Source of the DNA: Silvibacterium sp.
GTDB taxonomy: Bacteria > Acidobacteriota > Terriglobia > Terriglobales > Acidobacteriaceae
Direction: 5' to 3'
Assembly (NCBI GenBank): GCA_019234945.1
Contig: JAFAKX010000099.1
Location: 1-35,345, forward strand
DNA length: 35,345 nt
Below are positions 14,934 through 24,112 of this stretch, piece by piece (within the stretch, counting starts at the first letter, position 1; the number at the start of each line of letters is the position of its first letter). The notes under the pieces are model-generated. The model saw only the letters and a program-made list of their open reading frames with translations, had not been told where the DNA came from and made no database searches. The position numbers and the translations under genes are program-made.

Positions 14934-17390
14934 ATGACGGAGTTGCTACCACAATATTCATGGGTTGAGGGTCAGGGCCAGGCGTTCGGCGCACCGGGCA
15001 TGGAGCCACGCTGGACGTCGGCGGCGAAAGACACGGTGGGCACCGCGTACGCGGCATCGAGCCGCGCCTGGTACACCGTTTCGCATGGCATTCTGAACGA
15101 GATCTACTACCCAACCATCGACCGCCCGCAGATTCGCGACATGGGATTTCTGATCACGGACGGAGAAACCTTCTTCCACGAAGAAAAGCGTGACCTGAAG
15201 CACGAATGTACGTACATCGATTCAGATACGCTGGGCGTGCGGATTACCTCGCACGATTCCGACGGCCGGTACACACTCATAAAAGAAATCATTAGCGACC
15301 CACACTATCCGGTTGTCCTGATCCGGGCGCGACTCGAGGGTGATAAGGAATTTTTGTCTCGCCTGAGCGTGTATGTTCTGCTGGCTCCGCATGTCGATGG
15401 CGGCGGGGCGGGAAACTCGGCGCGCACACTGCGGGTAAATGGCGAGTTGGCAGCCGTGGCGTGGAAAAATGGAACCTCTCTTGCGCTCGCGACGGTCGGC
15501 GGATTCGTGCGCGCCAGTTGCGGATATGTCGGCAAGAGCGACGGCTGGCAGGATCTCAAACACAACCTGATCATGGATTGGGAGTTTGGCTCGGCGCTCG
15601 ATGGAAACATCTCCGTGATGGGCCAGATCGATCCAGAGCGCCACAGTGATTTCACCATTGCGATCGGCTTCGGCGAAGGGCATCATGCGGCCCTTGTGGC
15701 AACGATCGGATCGCTGGGAACCCCCTTCGAAAGGCACCTCAAGCGCTTCATCGAGCAGTGGCACCGTGCCGCAAGTCCCCGCGAATGGGCGGTAAACTCC
15801 AACGACGGTGGCCGTCTTCTGCAGATCAGCCACAACGTGGTGCTCGCCCACGAAGACAAGACCTATGCGGGCGCATTCATCGCATCGGCTTCGATCCCGT
15901 GGGGCTACTCGAAAAGCGATGACGACCTCGGCGGGTATCACCTTGTCTGGACCCGTGACATGGTGCAGAGCGCAACAGCCCTGTTGGCCAGCGGGCGGGT
16001 CGATACAGCCCGCCGCGCCCTGACGTATCTCGCGTGCACGCAGCGTCCCGACGGAGGATTCGCCCAGAACTTCTGGATCGACGGAACGCCATACTGGACC
16101 GGCATCCAGCTCGACGAAGTGGCGTTCCCTATCATGCTCGCCTGGCGGCTTTGGAAACTGGATGGGCTGGGCAACTGGGACGTATTCCCGTTCGTTGAGC
16201 GGGCTGCGGGTTTCCTGGTGCGCTATTCGCCCATCACTCAGCAGGAGCGTTGGGAAGAGAACGCGGGCTACTCGCCTTCAACACTGGCAGCCGTAATTGC
16301 GGGCCTCGTCTGCGCGGCAGAACTGGCGGACGCGCACGGGTCTCCGGAGCTCGCGAGCTTTCTCTGCGAATACGCGGACTGGATCGAGAGTCATCTGGAA
16401 GACTGGACGGTGACCAATGATGGCGTGCTTCTGCCCGGCGTGCAGCGCCATTACATGCGTATCCGGCCTCCGGAATGCGGCGAGCCGTATGCCCATGAAG
16501 AATGCGGCAAAGAAATGGTCCATATCGCGAACCGCGGCCCGGGAGAGAAAGCGGATTTCGAGGCTCGCGAGGTTGTAGACACAGGCTTCCTGGAACTGGT
16601 GCGTTACGGTATCCGGCGTCCCGACGACCCAGTGATCGTGAATACTCTGAAAGTGATCGACCATGTTCTGAAGATCGATACGCCGAAAGGCCCGTGCTGG
16701 CGACGCTATAACCACGACGGCTACGGTCAGCGTCACGATGGCGGCCCGTTTGCGGGGTTCGGTCAGGGACGCGCCTGGCCGCTGCTTACCGGTGAGCGCG
16801 CACATTATGAATTGGCTGCCGGCAACGACGTCAGTGCACTTGTTGCGTCGTTCGAGAATTTTGCTTCCAAGGGTGGCATGTTCCCCGAACAGATCTGGGA
16901 CGAGCCCGACAAAAAAGGACTCGTCTTCGGCGGCCCCGCAGGCTCGGCGATGCCGCTCGTCTGGGCGCACGCGGAGTATCTCAAACTGCTGCGCTCCATT
17001 CACGACGGCCGGGTTTTCGACAAGATCGACCCCGTTGAGAAGCGCTACGCCAACGGACGAGACAGAATAAAGCTTGAGATCTTTAAGCTGCGCCGGCCCA
17101 TCAAGCAAATTCGCGCCGGGTATACTCTTCGCATCGTGGCGGCGGAGCATTTTCGCGTGCTGTGGACATCCGACGGCTGGCAGTCGGTTACTTCGGTCGA
17201 AAGCGCAACTGTGGGCCACGCAGGATCTTTCGCCGATATTCCGGTGAGAAGCGGGCAGACCGGGACGATTTCGTTTACTCTTTTCTGGCCGATGCAAAAC
17301 CGTTGGGACGCCATCAATCACGATGTAACAATCGAACCGGAGGAGCAGGCCGGACCCGAAATTTCCGCCTACGAACTGCAAAAGGTTTGA
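14934..17390 (+). CDS. GH15 glucoamylase/glucodextranase-type glucosidase
   Basis: The enzyme should release glucose from the ends of alpha-glucans or malto-oligosaccharides. I chose ATG at 14934, six bases after GGAG (14924-14927), over a TTG at 14901; this gives 818 residues. The N-terminal part to about residue 280 matches the glucodextranase-like N domain (TVSHGILNEIYYPTIDRPQIRDMGFLITDGETFFHEEKRDL). The catalytic (alpha/alpha)6 domain follows with VWTRDMVQSATALLA, DGGFAQNFWIDGTPYW and the general-acid region EENAGYSPSTLA (Glu441-Glu442). The second conserved glutamate is Glu621 in WPLLTGERAHYELA. The C-terminal 120 or so residues form a beta-rich extension. No signal peptide is visible, so it is probably cytoplasmic. 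It sits 113 bp after the GH144-like gene and 116 bp before tkt. Confidence 0.92.
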   Translation: MTELLPQYSWVEGQGQAFGAPGMEPRWTSAAKDTVGTAYAASSRAWYTVSHGILNEIYYPTIDRPQIRDMGFLITDGETFFHEEKRDLKHECTYIDSDTLGVRITSHDSDGRYTLIKEIISDPHYPVVLIRARLEGDKEFLSRLSVYVLLAPHVDGGGAGNSARTLRVNGELAAVAWKNGTSLALATVGGFVRASCGYVGKSDGWQDLKHNLIMDWEFGSALDGNISVMGQIDPERHSDFTIAIGFGEGHHAALVATIGSLGTPFERHLKRFIEQWHRAASPREWAVNSNDGGRLLQISHNVVLAHEDKTYAGAFIASASIPWGYSKSDDDLGGYHLVWTRDMVQSATALLASGRVDTARRALTYLACTQRPDGGFAQNFWIDGTPYWTGIQLDEVAFPIMLAWRLWKLDGLGNWDVFPFVERAAGFLVRYSPITQQERWEENAGYSPSTLAAVIAGLVCAAELADAHGSPELASFLCEYADWIESHLEDWTVTNDGVLLPGVQRHYMRIRPPECGEPYAHEECGKEMVHIANRGPGEKADFEAREVVDTGFLELVRYGIRRPDDPVIVNTLKVIDHVLKIDTPKGPCWRRYNHDGYGQRHDGGPFAGFGQGRAWPLLTGERAHYELAAGNDVSALVASFENFASKGGMFPEQIWDEPDKKGLVFGGPAGSAMPLVWAHAEYLKLLRSIHDGRVFDKIDPVEKRYANGRDRIKLEIFKLRRPIKQIRAGYTLRIVAAEHFRVLWTSDGWQSVTSVESATVGHAGSFADIPVRSGQTGTISFTLFWPMQNRWDAINHDVTIEPEEQAGPEISAYELQKV

Positions 17391-17506
17391 AACCGATGAC
17401 AGTTCTGGAGAGTCATCCTTTAGGAATCTGAGTCGTGTTTTGTAGACGCCTATCAAAAACACTGTAAAGACGGGCGCCCAGCCCGGAACCCCGAAATGAG
17501 GTTTTC

Positions 17507-19528
17507 ATGACCGATATCGACCTGCTTTCCATCAATACCCTTCGATTCCTCGCCGTAGATGCTGTAGACAAGGCCAAGAGCGGCCATCCCGGTGCGCCCC
17601 TTGGTGATGCGCCCATAGCCTACCTGCTGTTCCATAAGTACATGCGGCACAATCCGAAGAACTCACACTGGTCGAACCGTGACCGGTTCGTGCTGTCGAA
17701 TGGGCACGCCTCGGCGTTACTCTACGGCTCGCTGCATCTCTCCGGCTACAAGGTCTCAATCCAGGATCTCGAACAGTTCCGGCAGTGGGAGTCGATCACC
17801 CCCGGCCATCCGGAGCGCGGCGACACCGACGGCGTAGAGGTAACAACGGGACCGCTCGGACAGGGACTCGCCATGGCGGTGGGCCTTGCTATCGCTGAAA
17901 AACATCTCGCCGCCGTTTACAACCGTCCCGGCCTTGACATTGTCGACCACTACACTTACGGCATCTGCGGTGACGGCGACCTCATGGAAGGCATTTCGCA
18001 CGAGGCGGCTTCCCTGGCCGGAACTCTCGGACTCGGCAAGCTCATCTTTCTCTATGACGACAACCTCATCTCGCTCGATGGTCCCACGGAACTGTCGTTC
18101 ACCGAGGATGTTCTGAAACGCTTTGAAGGCTATCACTGGCATACGCAGCGCGTGGCGGATGGCAACGATCTCGCCGCAATCTCCAAGGCCATCGAAGCTG
18201 CCAAGGCGGTCACCGACAAGCCTTCGCTCATAGCCGTCCGAACAGTGATCGGCTACGGCAGCCCCATCGCTGGCACAAACAAAGTTCACGGCGAAGCTCT
18301 AAAGCCCGATGAGGCCGCCGCAACCAAGAAAAACCTGGGGTGGCCCGAGGACAAGTTCTTTTATGTGCCTGAGGAAGCGCAGAAGAACTGGTCAACCATC
18401 ATCGATCGGGGCGCAAAGTATGAGCAGGATTGGAACAAGCTCTTCGCGAAGTACAAGAGCCAGTTCCCCGATCTGGCCGCGGAGTTCGAGCGCACGCAGG
18501 CCGGCACACTTAAGGAAGGATGGGAGAAGTCGCTGCCTTCCTTCCCCGCCGGCGGCAAGGGAGTGGCCACCCGCAACGCAGGCAATGCCATCATGAATGC
18601 CTTCGCCAAGGACATACCTGAGCTGATCGGTGGCGCCGCGGACCTGACCGCTTCAACCAAGACGATCCTCAAGGACGGCGGTAATTTCCACGTCGATCCA
18701 AAAGGAAGAAACATCTGGTTCGGCGTACGCGAGTTCGGGATGTGCGCAGCCGTGAATGGCATGGCGGCACACGGCGGACTCATCCCCTACGGCTCAACCT
18801 TCTTTACGTTCTCCGATTACTGCAAGTCGGCCATTCGCATGGCGGCGATCATGCACAGCCATTCGCTCTTCATCTTCACGCATGATTCGATCGCCCTCGG
18901 CGAGGATGGCCCGACGCATCAGCCCATCGAACACCTGATGATGCTCCGCGCTGTCCCGTACCTGACCGATTTCCGTCCAGCGGACGCGAACGAAACAACG
19001 GCAGCATGGCGGCTGGCCCTCGAGCGGAAGGCGCCCGCATTCATGGCGCTTTCCCGCCAGGATTTGCCCGTACTCGATCCGGACAAGCACGCCATCTACG
19101 AGGGCGTAAGCCACGGTGCTTACATCGTCGAGAAGGGAAGCGATTCTCCTGACTTGCTGATCGTGGCTACGGGCGCCGAAGTATGGGCATCCCTGAACGC
19201 CGCCACCGAGCTCGGCAAGCAAGGCATCGCAACCCGCGTGGTTTCGATGCCGAGCTGGAGAATCTTCGAGGAGCAGAGCGAAGATTACAAGGAGTCGATC
19301 TTCCCGGACCACCTCCCGAAACTGGCCGTCGAGGCGGGCGCCCCGCTCGGCTGGTGGAAGTACGTAGGCCGCCATGGCGACGTGATCGGACTGGAGCGCT
19401 TCGGAGCATCGGCGCCCGGCGCAATCGCTCTCGAGAAATTGGGCTTTGGCGTGGCGAATATCGTCAATCGCGGCAAAGCTCTCGTGGACCGCGTGCGAAA
19501 GGCCGAAGGAGCTCTCGCAAGCAGATAG
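17507..19528 (+). CDS. tkt: Transketolase
   Basis: Transketolase moves two-carbon ketol units between sugar phosphates with thiamine diphosphate in the non-oxidative pentose phosphate pathway. The 673-residue length matches the family. Motifs in order: KAKSGHPGAPLGDAPIAYLLF near the start, SNGHASALLYGSLHLSGY, TTGPLGQGLAMAVGLAIAEKHLAA, the diphosphate-binding GDGDLMEGISHEAASLAG, and the C-terminal half motif THDSIALGEDGPTHQPIEHLMMLRAVP. The start is ATG at 17507, with TGAGG five bases upstream. The downstream HAD gene is 50 bp away, so they are probably co-transcribed. Transaldolase is not in the window, so the non-oxidative branch is completed elsewhere. Confidence 0.97.
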   Translation: MTDIDLLSINTLRFLAVDAVDKAKSGHPGAPLGDAPIAYLLFHKYMRHNPKNSHWSNRDRFVLSNGHASALLYGSLHLSGYKVSIQDLEQFRQWESITPGHPERGDTDGVEVTTGPLGQGLAMAVGLAIAEKHLAAVYNRPGLDIVDHYTYGICGDGDLMEGISHEAASLAGTLGLGKLIFLYDDNLISLDGPTELSFTEDVLKRFEGYHWHTQRVADGNDLAAISKAIEAAKAVTDKPSLIAVRTVIGYGSPIAGTNKVHGEALKPDEAAATKKNLGWPEDKFFYVPEEAQKNWSTIIDRGAKYEQDWNKLFAKYKSQFPDLAAEFERTQAGTLKEGWEKSLPSFPAGGKGVATRNAGNAIMNAFAKDIPELIGGAADLTASTKTILKDGGNFHVDPKGRNIWFGVREFGMCAAVNGMAAHGGLIPYGSTFFTFSDYCKSAIRMAAIMHSHSLFIFTHDSIALGEDGPTHQPIEHLMMLRAVPYLTDFRPADANETTAAWRLALERKAPAFMALSRQDLPVLDPDKHAIYEGVSHGAYIVEKGSDSPDLLIVATGAEVWASLNAATELGKQGIATRVVSMPSWRIFEEQSEDYKESIFPDHLPKLAVEAGAPLGWWKYVGRHGDVIGLERFGASAPGAIALEKLGFGVANIVNRGKALVDRVRKAEGALASR

Positions 19529-19578
19529 TTCAGAAATCGCTCGAAGCCCGCTCACCCCCACTCAGGAAAGGACGAGCT

Positions 19579-20202
19579 ATGACCGACATCAGCACGATTT
19601 TGTGGGACGTGGGCGGAGTTCTGCTGACCAATGGCTGGGACCACGCAGGACGCGAAGGAGTTTTGTCGCGCTTCAGCCTGGACCCGGGCGAGTTCGAAAC
19701 CCGGCACGCGGACGCGAACGACGCATGGGAGAAGGGCCTGATCTCGGTCGACGAATACCTGCAGCGAACCGTGTTCTGGAAGCCGCGCGACTTTACGCCC
19801 GAGGAATTCTTCGGGGCGATGAAATCAGAGTCCCGAGTGTTGGAGGACAGTGCCCTGGCGATTCTCGAGAACATCGCGATGAGCCAGGACGTGGACCTCG
19901 GGATGCTGAACAATGAAGCCCGCGAACTAAATGACTACCGGATCGAGACATATGGTCTCCGCGGATACTTCGACTTTTTCTTCAGCTCTTGTTATGTCGG
20001 CTGCCGCAAGCCGACTCCGCAAATTTATCGCCTTGCTCTCGAGGTACTGCAGTGCGATCCGGAGGAAGTCATTTTCATCGATGATCGTCCCCAGAACGTA
20101 GAAGCCGCGGCTTCCTTGGGCATCCATGTGATCAGGTATAGAGGCCCGGAGCAGCTTGAACGCGAGCTGGCGTCCCTGGGAATCGTAGCGGAAGTGGCAT
20201 AA
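19579..20202 (+). CDS. HAD-family phosphatase (subfamily IA)
   Basis: The 207-residue product has the four HAD motifs. Motif I is ILWDVGGVLLTN with the nucleophile Asp10; the usual second aspartate two residues on is Gly12, a known variation in DxGG(V) members such as YihX-type proteins. Motif II is LGMLNNEA, motif III is the Lys in GCRKPTPQIYRLAL, and motif IV is VIFIDDRPQNVEAAASLG. YihX is an alpha-glucose-1-phosphate phosphatase, and that activity would fit between glucan-degrading and glucose-phosphate genes, but the substrate is only inferred. The frame is open far upstream into tkt; ATG at 19579 is chosen because AGGAAAGGA precedes it and the motif I strand starts at once. Spacing to zwf is 67 bp. 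Confidence 0.88.
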   Translation: MTDISTILWDVGGVLLTNGWDHAGREGVLSRFSLDPGEFETRHADANDAWEKGLISVDEYLQRTVFWKPRDFTPEEFFGAMKSESRVLEDSALAILENIAMSQDVDLGMLNNEARELNDYRIETYGLRGYFDFFFSSCYVGCRKPTPQIYRLALEVLQCDPEEVIFIDDRPQNVEAAASLGIHVIRYRGPEQLERELASLGIVAEVA

Positions 20203-20269
20203 TTTTGGCTTCACCAACCGGAAGCCTACGATGCCGGATTAGACTCGTGAAAGGCGCAAGGAGGATTCT

Positions 20270-21814
20270 ATGGCGACCACAGAAGTAAAGATTGCTCCGG
20301 AAAACATACAGGCAGTTTCGCCGCGCAGCGAGCGCATACCCGAGCCATGCATTGTCATCATTTTCGGTGCATCCGGCGATCTGACCAAGCGCAAGCTGCT
20401 GCCCGCGCTCTTCCATCTTGAGCAACAAGGCCTTCTGCCAAAGGAATTCGCCATCGTCGGCGTGGCGCGACGCGACCTCAAGGCCAGCTTTGCGGACGAT
20501 ATGAAAGACGGCATTCTCCGCTATGGCGATGGCCAGAAGGGCGACCCCGTGATCGACGAGTTCGTCAAGAAGGTCAGCTACCACGCGATGAACTTCGACG
20601 ATGACAAGGGTTATACCGACCTCAAAGACTTGCTCGAGCAGATCGATCGGGAGCGCGGGACGCAAGGCAACCGGCTCTACTATCTCGCCGTCGCCCCGGA
20701 ATACTTCTCCGACATCATCGACCACCTCGGGGCGCATGGCATGGCTCATCCGGAGAAGGGCCGCGCTCGCGTAATTATTGAAAAACCGTTCGGCCACGAC
20801 CTCCAGTCGGCAAGAGTGCTCAATGACGAGGTCAACAGAGTTTTCGACGAAGAACAGATCTTCCGCATCGATCACTATCTCGGCAAGGAAACCGTCCAAA
20901 ACGTCCTGGTCTTTCGCTTCGCCAACGGCATCTTCGAGCCCATCTGGAACCGCAACTTTATCGACCACGTACAGATCACGGCAGCCGAGAGCATCGGGAT
21001 CGAAGGGCGCGGCCCGTTCTATGAAAAGGCCGGCGCGTTGCGCGACGTGCTGCAGAATCACATGATGGAGTTGCTGTCATTCGTTGCCATGGAACCGCCG
21101 GTGTCGTTTGAAGCCGCGTCCGTACGCGGCGAAAAGGTAAAGGTTTGGCGCGCCATCAAACCGATCCCCATCGAAAACACCGTTCGCGGCCAGTACGCGC
21201 TTGGCATGGAAGACGGCCAGCAGGTGCAGGGCTACCGGGAGGAGGATCGCGTCGATCCCGAATCGAACACTGAAACCTACGCAGCCCTCAAGCTGGAGAT
21301 AGAGAATTGGCGCTGGGCCGGCGTTCCCTTCTATCTCCGCGCGGGCAAACGGCTGGCAAAACGCGTCACGGAAGTGATGATCCAGTTCAAGCAACCGCCA
21401 TTGTTACTTTTTGAGCGCGCGTCGTCTTCAGGGCCATGCAATGAGATTCAGCCCAACATCCTTACGATAAGAATTCAGCCGGACGAAGGCATCTCCCTGC
21501 GCTTCGGCGCCAAAGTACCCGGCCCGGATACAAATGTCTGTCCCGTGGTGATGGACTTCCAGTATGCAACAGCTTTCGGCGTCAACTCCGCCAACGGCTA
21601 CGAGCGCCTTCTACTGGACTCAATGCTGGGCGACCAAACCCTTTTCGCCCACCGCGACGGCGTCGAAGCGACCTGGGCGCTCTACACGCCGGTTCTTGAA
21701 GAATGGGCCAAGGTAAAGCCAAGGGACTTCCCCAACTACAAGGCCGGTGCCTGGGGTCCAAAGGCGGCAGATGGACTCATCGGTCGCGACGGCCGGCAAT
21801 GGCACAGGATTTGA
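20270..21814 (+). CDS. zwf: Glucose-6-phosphate 1-dehydrogenase
   Basis: Zwf oxidises glucose 6-phosphate to 6-phosphogluconolactone and makes NADPH, the first step of the oxidative pentose phosphate pathway. The 514-residue length is normal. The cofactor-binding GASGDLTKRKLLPAL is near residue 31-45 and the active-site RIDHYLGKETVQN follows near 200-212, with VIIEKPFGHDLQSA before it. A very strong ribosome-binding site AAGGAGG (20258-20264) lies five bases before the ATG, so high translation is likely. The gene is followed after 18 bp by pgl, whose product takes the zwf product. No regulatory site was identified. Confidence 0.97.
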   Translation: MATTEVKIAPENIQAVSPRSERIPEPCIVIIFGASGDLTKRKLLPALFHLEQQGLLPKEFAIVGVARRDLKASFADDMKDGILRYGDGQKGDPVIDEFVKKVSYHAMNFDDDKGYTDLKDLLEQIDRERGTQGNRLYYLAVAPEYFSDIIDHLGAHGMAHPEKGRARVIIEKPFGHDLQSARVLNDEVNRVFDEEQIFRIDHYLGKETVQNVLVFRFANGIFEPIWNRNFIDHVQITAAESIGIEGRGPFYEKAGALRDVLQNHMMELLSFVAMEPPVSFEAASVRGEKVKVWRAIKPIPIENTVRGQYALGMEDGQQVQGYREEDRVDPESNTETYAALKLEIENWRWAGVPFYLRAGKRLAKRVTEVMIQFKQPPLLLFERASSSGPCNEIQPNILTIRIQPDEGISLRFGAKVPGPDTNVCPVVMDFQYATAFGVNSANGYERLLLDSMLGDQTLFAHRDGVEATWALYTPVLEEWAKVKPRDFPNYKAGAWGPKAADGLIGRDGRQWHRI

Positions 21815-21832
21815 ACCGTAGATTCGGAGCGC

Positions 21833-22633
21833 ATGGCAAAGCAGATCGCAGTTGAATATCGCGTTTACGACAACGCAGACGCTTTAAGCAGAGCGGCTGC
21901 CGAGCATCTTCTGAAGGCAGCACAGGCCGCAGTCGTGGCCCGGGGCAAAGCGCGGATTGCGGTTTCCGGAGGCCACACGCCCCAGCGCACTTTCGAATTG
22001 CTGGCCAATGCGGCTGAACGCTTCTTGAGCGCTATGCCTTGGGGACAGATCGAGCTTTACTGGGTCGACGAGCGCTGCGTCCCACCGGACCATCCGGACA
22101 GCAACTATCGCATGACCCGCGAAGCGATGCTCACCAAAGTCCCGCTAAGGCCCGAGCAGGTCTTTCGCATCGAAGGCGAGCTGGAACCCGATGCAGGTGC
22201 TGCGCGCTACGAAAGCACGATCCGCAATCACTTCCGCCTGGAAGGCGCTGAGACGCCCCGCTTCGATGTGCTGGCGCTCGGCATGGGCGACGACGGGCAC
22301 ACCGCTTCCCTATTCCCGCACACCGCCGGGCTGCACGAACTGGCCCGGATTGCGATTGCCAACCACGTTCCACAGCAGAAAGAAAGCTGGCGCGTAACCC
22401 TTACCTGGCCCGTGATCGTCGAGGCGTCCGATATATTTTTTCTCATTGAGGGAAAGTCAAAGGCAGACCCATTGCATCGCGTCCTCCAGGGTCCGTATGA
22501 TCCTGAGACGTTCCCCTCGCAGCTGATCCAGCCGAAGAGCGGAAAGCTGCTGTATTTGCTGGATAAGGACGCGGCTGCGCTGCTGCCTCCCCCAGATGGA
22601 CAGGGCGTGGGGCGGCTCGAGATCAAACGATGA
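21833..22633 (+). CDS. pgl: 6-phosphogluconolactonase (DevB/SOL type)
   Basis: This enzyme hydrolyses 6-phosphogluconolactone made by Zwf. The 266-residue product matches the DevB/SOL family: RIAVSGGHTPQRTFELLA near 43-60, WVDERCVPPDHPDSNYRM near 80-98, and LGMGDDGHTASLFPHT near 147-162. ATG at 21833 follows GGAG closely. It is 18 bp after zwf and 19 bp before glk, so these three genes almost surely share a transcript. The C-terminus (PPPDGQGVGRLEIKR) is slightly longer than usual. Confidence 0.95.
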   Translation: MAKQIAVEYRVYDNADALSRAAAEHLLKAAQAAVVARGKARIAVSGGHTPQRTFELLANAAERFLSAMPWGQIELYWVDERCVPPDHPDSNYRMTREAMLTKVPLRPEQVFRIEGELEPDAGAARYESTIRNHFRLEGAETPRFDVLALGMGDDGHTASLFPHTAGLHELARIAIANHVPQQKESWRVTLTWPVIVEASDIFFLIEGKSKADPLHRVLQGPYDPETFPSQLIQPKSGKLLYLLDKDAAALLPPPDGQGVGRLEIKR

Positions 22634-22652
22634 CGATCACGGTGATCAACGA

Positions 22653-23675
22653 ATGATACTGGCGGGAGATGTAGGTGGCACAAAGGTCGACCTGGCGTTA
22701 TACAGCTTCGAACACGGTCGCCTCCATCACTGTCGCGAAGAGAGGTTTCCGGCGCGCGAGTACAAGGGCCTGGAAGCCATTGTCGAAAAATTTCTGTGCG
22801 GCAGCGACAACCGCGACGTAACTGCCGCGTGCTTTGGAGTTCCCGGTCCCGTCCGCGGCGGCCGCCTGAAACTGACCAACCTCCCCTGGATCCTCGACAG
22901 TCGCGAGCTCTCACGCGAGCTCAAGATCGAGAACCTCTTTCTCATCAACGACCTCGAGGCCAACGGATATGGCATCGCCGAATTGTCATCGAATCAGATA
23001 TTCGAGTTGAGCCAGGGCGATCCGAGCGCGGTCGGAAACCGGGGCCTCGTCTCCGCTGGTACCGGCCTGGGCGAGGCAACGCTCGTCTGGAATGGCAAGA
23101 TCCACATCCCCATGGCGTCGGAGGGCGGCCACAGCGACTTCTCCGCGCGCAACGAACTGGAGATTGAGCTTCTGCGCTATCTGCAGCGCACTCTAAATGG
23201 TCGCGTGAGCTTTGAACGCGTGGTCTCCGGCATGGGCCTGCGAAACATCTACACCTTCCTCCGCGATGAAAAGGGAATGGAAGAGCCCGCATGGCTGAAG
23301 GAAAAGATGCTTCACGAAGATCCGAACGCCCTGATCGGAGAATTGGGAGAAGCCGGCAAAGTCGAGCTTTGCGCGAAGACCCTGGAGATGTTCGCATCCG
23401 CCTATGGCGCCGAGGCTGGGAATCTTGCTCTCAAGGTTCTGTCCGTAGGAGGAATGTACCTGGGCGGAGGAATTGCTCCCAAGCTGTTGAAGAAGATGAC
23501 TGATGGAGCCTTCATGAAGGCCTTCACTGATAAGGGCCGGCTCAGTGATCTCCTTATCCGAATGCCCGTACGCATCATCCTCGAAAGCCGTTGCGCTCTC
23601 ATGGGAGCCGCCGCGTATGCTGAAGCCCGTGCTGCGGCGTTAACAGGAGAGTCAATCAGGGCCGCATCTCTCTAG
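22653..23675 (+). CDS. glk: Glucokinase (Glk, bacterial hexokinase family)
   Basis: Glk phosphorylates glucose with ATP and so supplies Zwf. The start is ATG at 22653, where the phosphate-binding MILAGDVGGTKVDLALY begins; an upstream TTG at 22596 lies inside pgl and is rejected. That gives 340 residues. Other motifs are CFGVPGPVRGGRLKLTNLPW, NDLEANGYGI, the GTGLGEATLVW turn and SEGGHSDFSARNELE, which belong to the PF02685 glucokinase family rather than ROK, whose CxCGxxGC zinc motif is absent. The ribosome-binding site is weak, so translation may depend on coupling to pgl, which ends 19 bp upstream. Confidence 0.95.
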   Translation: MILAGDVGGTKVDLALYSFEHGRLHHCREERFPAREYKGLEAIVEKFLCGSDNRDVTAACFGVPGPVRGGRLKLTNLPWILDSRELSRELKIENLFLINDLEANGYGIAELSSNQIFELSQGDPSAVGNRGLVSAGTGLGEATLVWNGKIHIPMASEGGHSDFSARNELEIELLRYLQRTLNGRVSFERVVSGMGLRNIYTFLRDEKGMEEPAWLKEKMLHEDPNALIGELGEAGKVELCAKTLEMFASAYGAEAGNLALKVLSVGGMYLGGGIAPKLLKKMTDGAFMKAFTDKGRLSDLLIRMPVRIILESRCALMGAAAYAEARAAALTGESIRAASL

Positions 23676-23714
23676 AGATTCGCAAACCGTTGAGCACCCC
23701 GGCACTTAAACGAT

Positions 23715-24092
23715 ATGCTGAAGAAATTACGAGATATGAAAACGAGACTTCTGAGCATCACGGTTTTGGTGGCCAGCCTGCTGGTCTCTTCTTCATTGGC
23801 TTTCGCCCACGCGGTTCTCCTCTCGTCGACTCCAAAGGCTCATGAAACGCTCCACGGGCCGTCGCTCAATATCGACCTCAAGTTCAATTCCAGGGTTGAC
23901 GGGAGCCGCTCCAGTCTGAGTGTGATGACTTCCGACGGTTCCGTTAAAGCCCTCTCCCTGTCGAAACAGGTTGAGCCAAACGAGTTGACTGCCCGAGCCC
24001 AGCTGGCTCCGGGAAATTACACTTTGCGCTGGCAGGCACTGGCCGTGGACGGCCATATAACCCGAGGCCAAATCCCATTCACCGTAGCGTGA
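23715..24092 (+). CDS. copC: CopC-type periplasmic copper-binding protein
   Basis: The 125-residue product has a signal peptide that should be cut after SSSLAFA, so that the mature protein begins with His32 (HAVLLSSTPKAHETL). Together with Asp112 and His114 (VDGHITRGQIPFTV), this builds the Cu(II) site of CopC. The Met-rich Cu(I) loop of the classical CopC is absent, so this is the Cu(II)-only type. An alternative start is ATG at 23736 (MKTRLL); neither has a strong ribosome-binding site. copD follows after 20 bp. In the family, CopC hands copper to CopD for import; the role here is inferred from that pairing. Confidence 0.88.
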   Translation: MLKKLRDMKTRLLSITVLVASLLVSSSLAFAHAVLLSSTPKAHETLHGPSLNIDLKFNSRVDGSRSSLSVMTSDGSVKALSLSKQVEPNELTARAQLAPGNYTLRWQALAVDGHITRGQIPFTVA

Positions 24093-24112
24093 AATAAGGT
24101 TCCTGGCATAAA

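Noticed and set aside
16278-17462. Open frame of 394 codons on the minus strand
   Set aside because: It is antisense to the GH15 gene, which has clear catalytic motifs. The antisense product has no recognisable domain.
17435-17462. GTGTTTT/AAAACAC inverted repeat before tkt as a terminator
   Set aside because: The stem is short, AT-rich and has a 14-nt loop with no T-run; it is too weak to call.
20132-21061. Open frame of 309 codons on the minus strand
   Set aside because: It lies antisense to zwf and the HAD gene, both secure calls.
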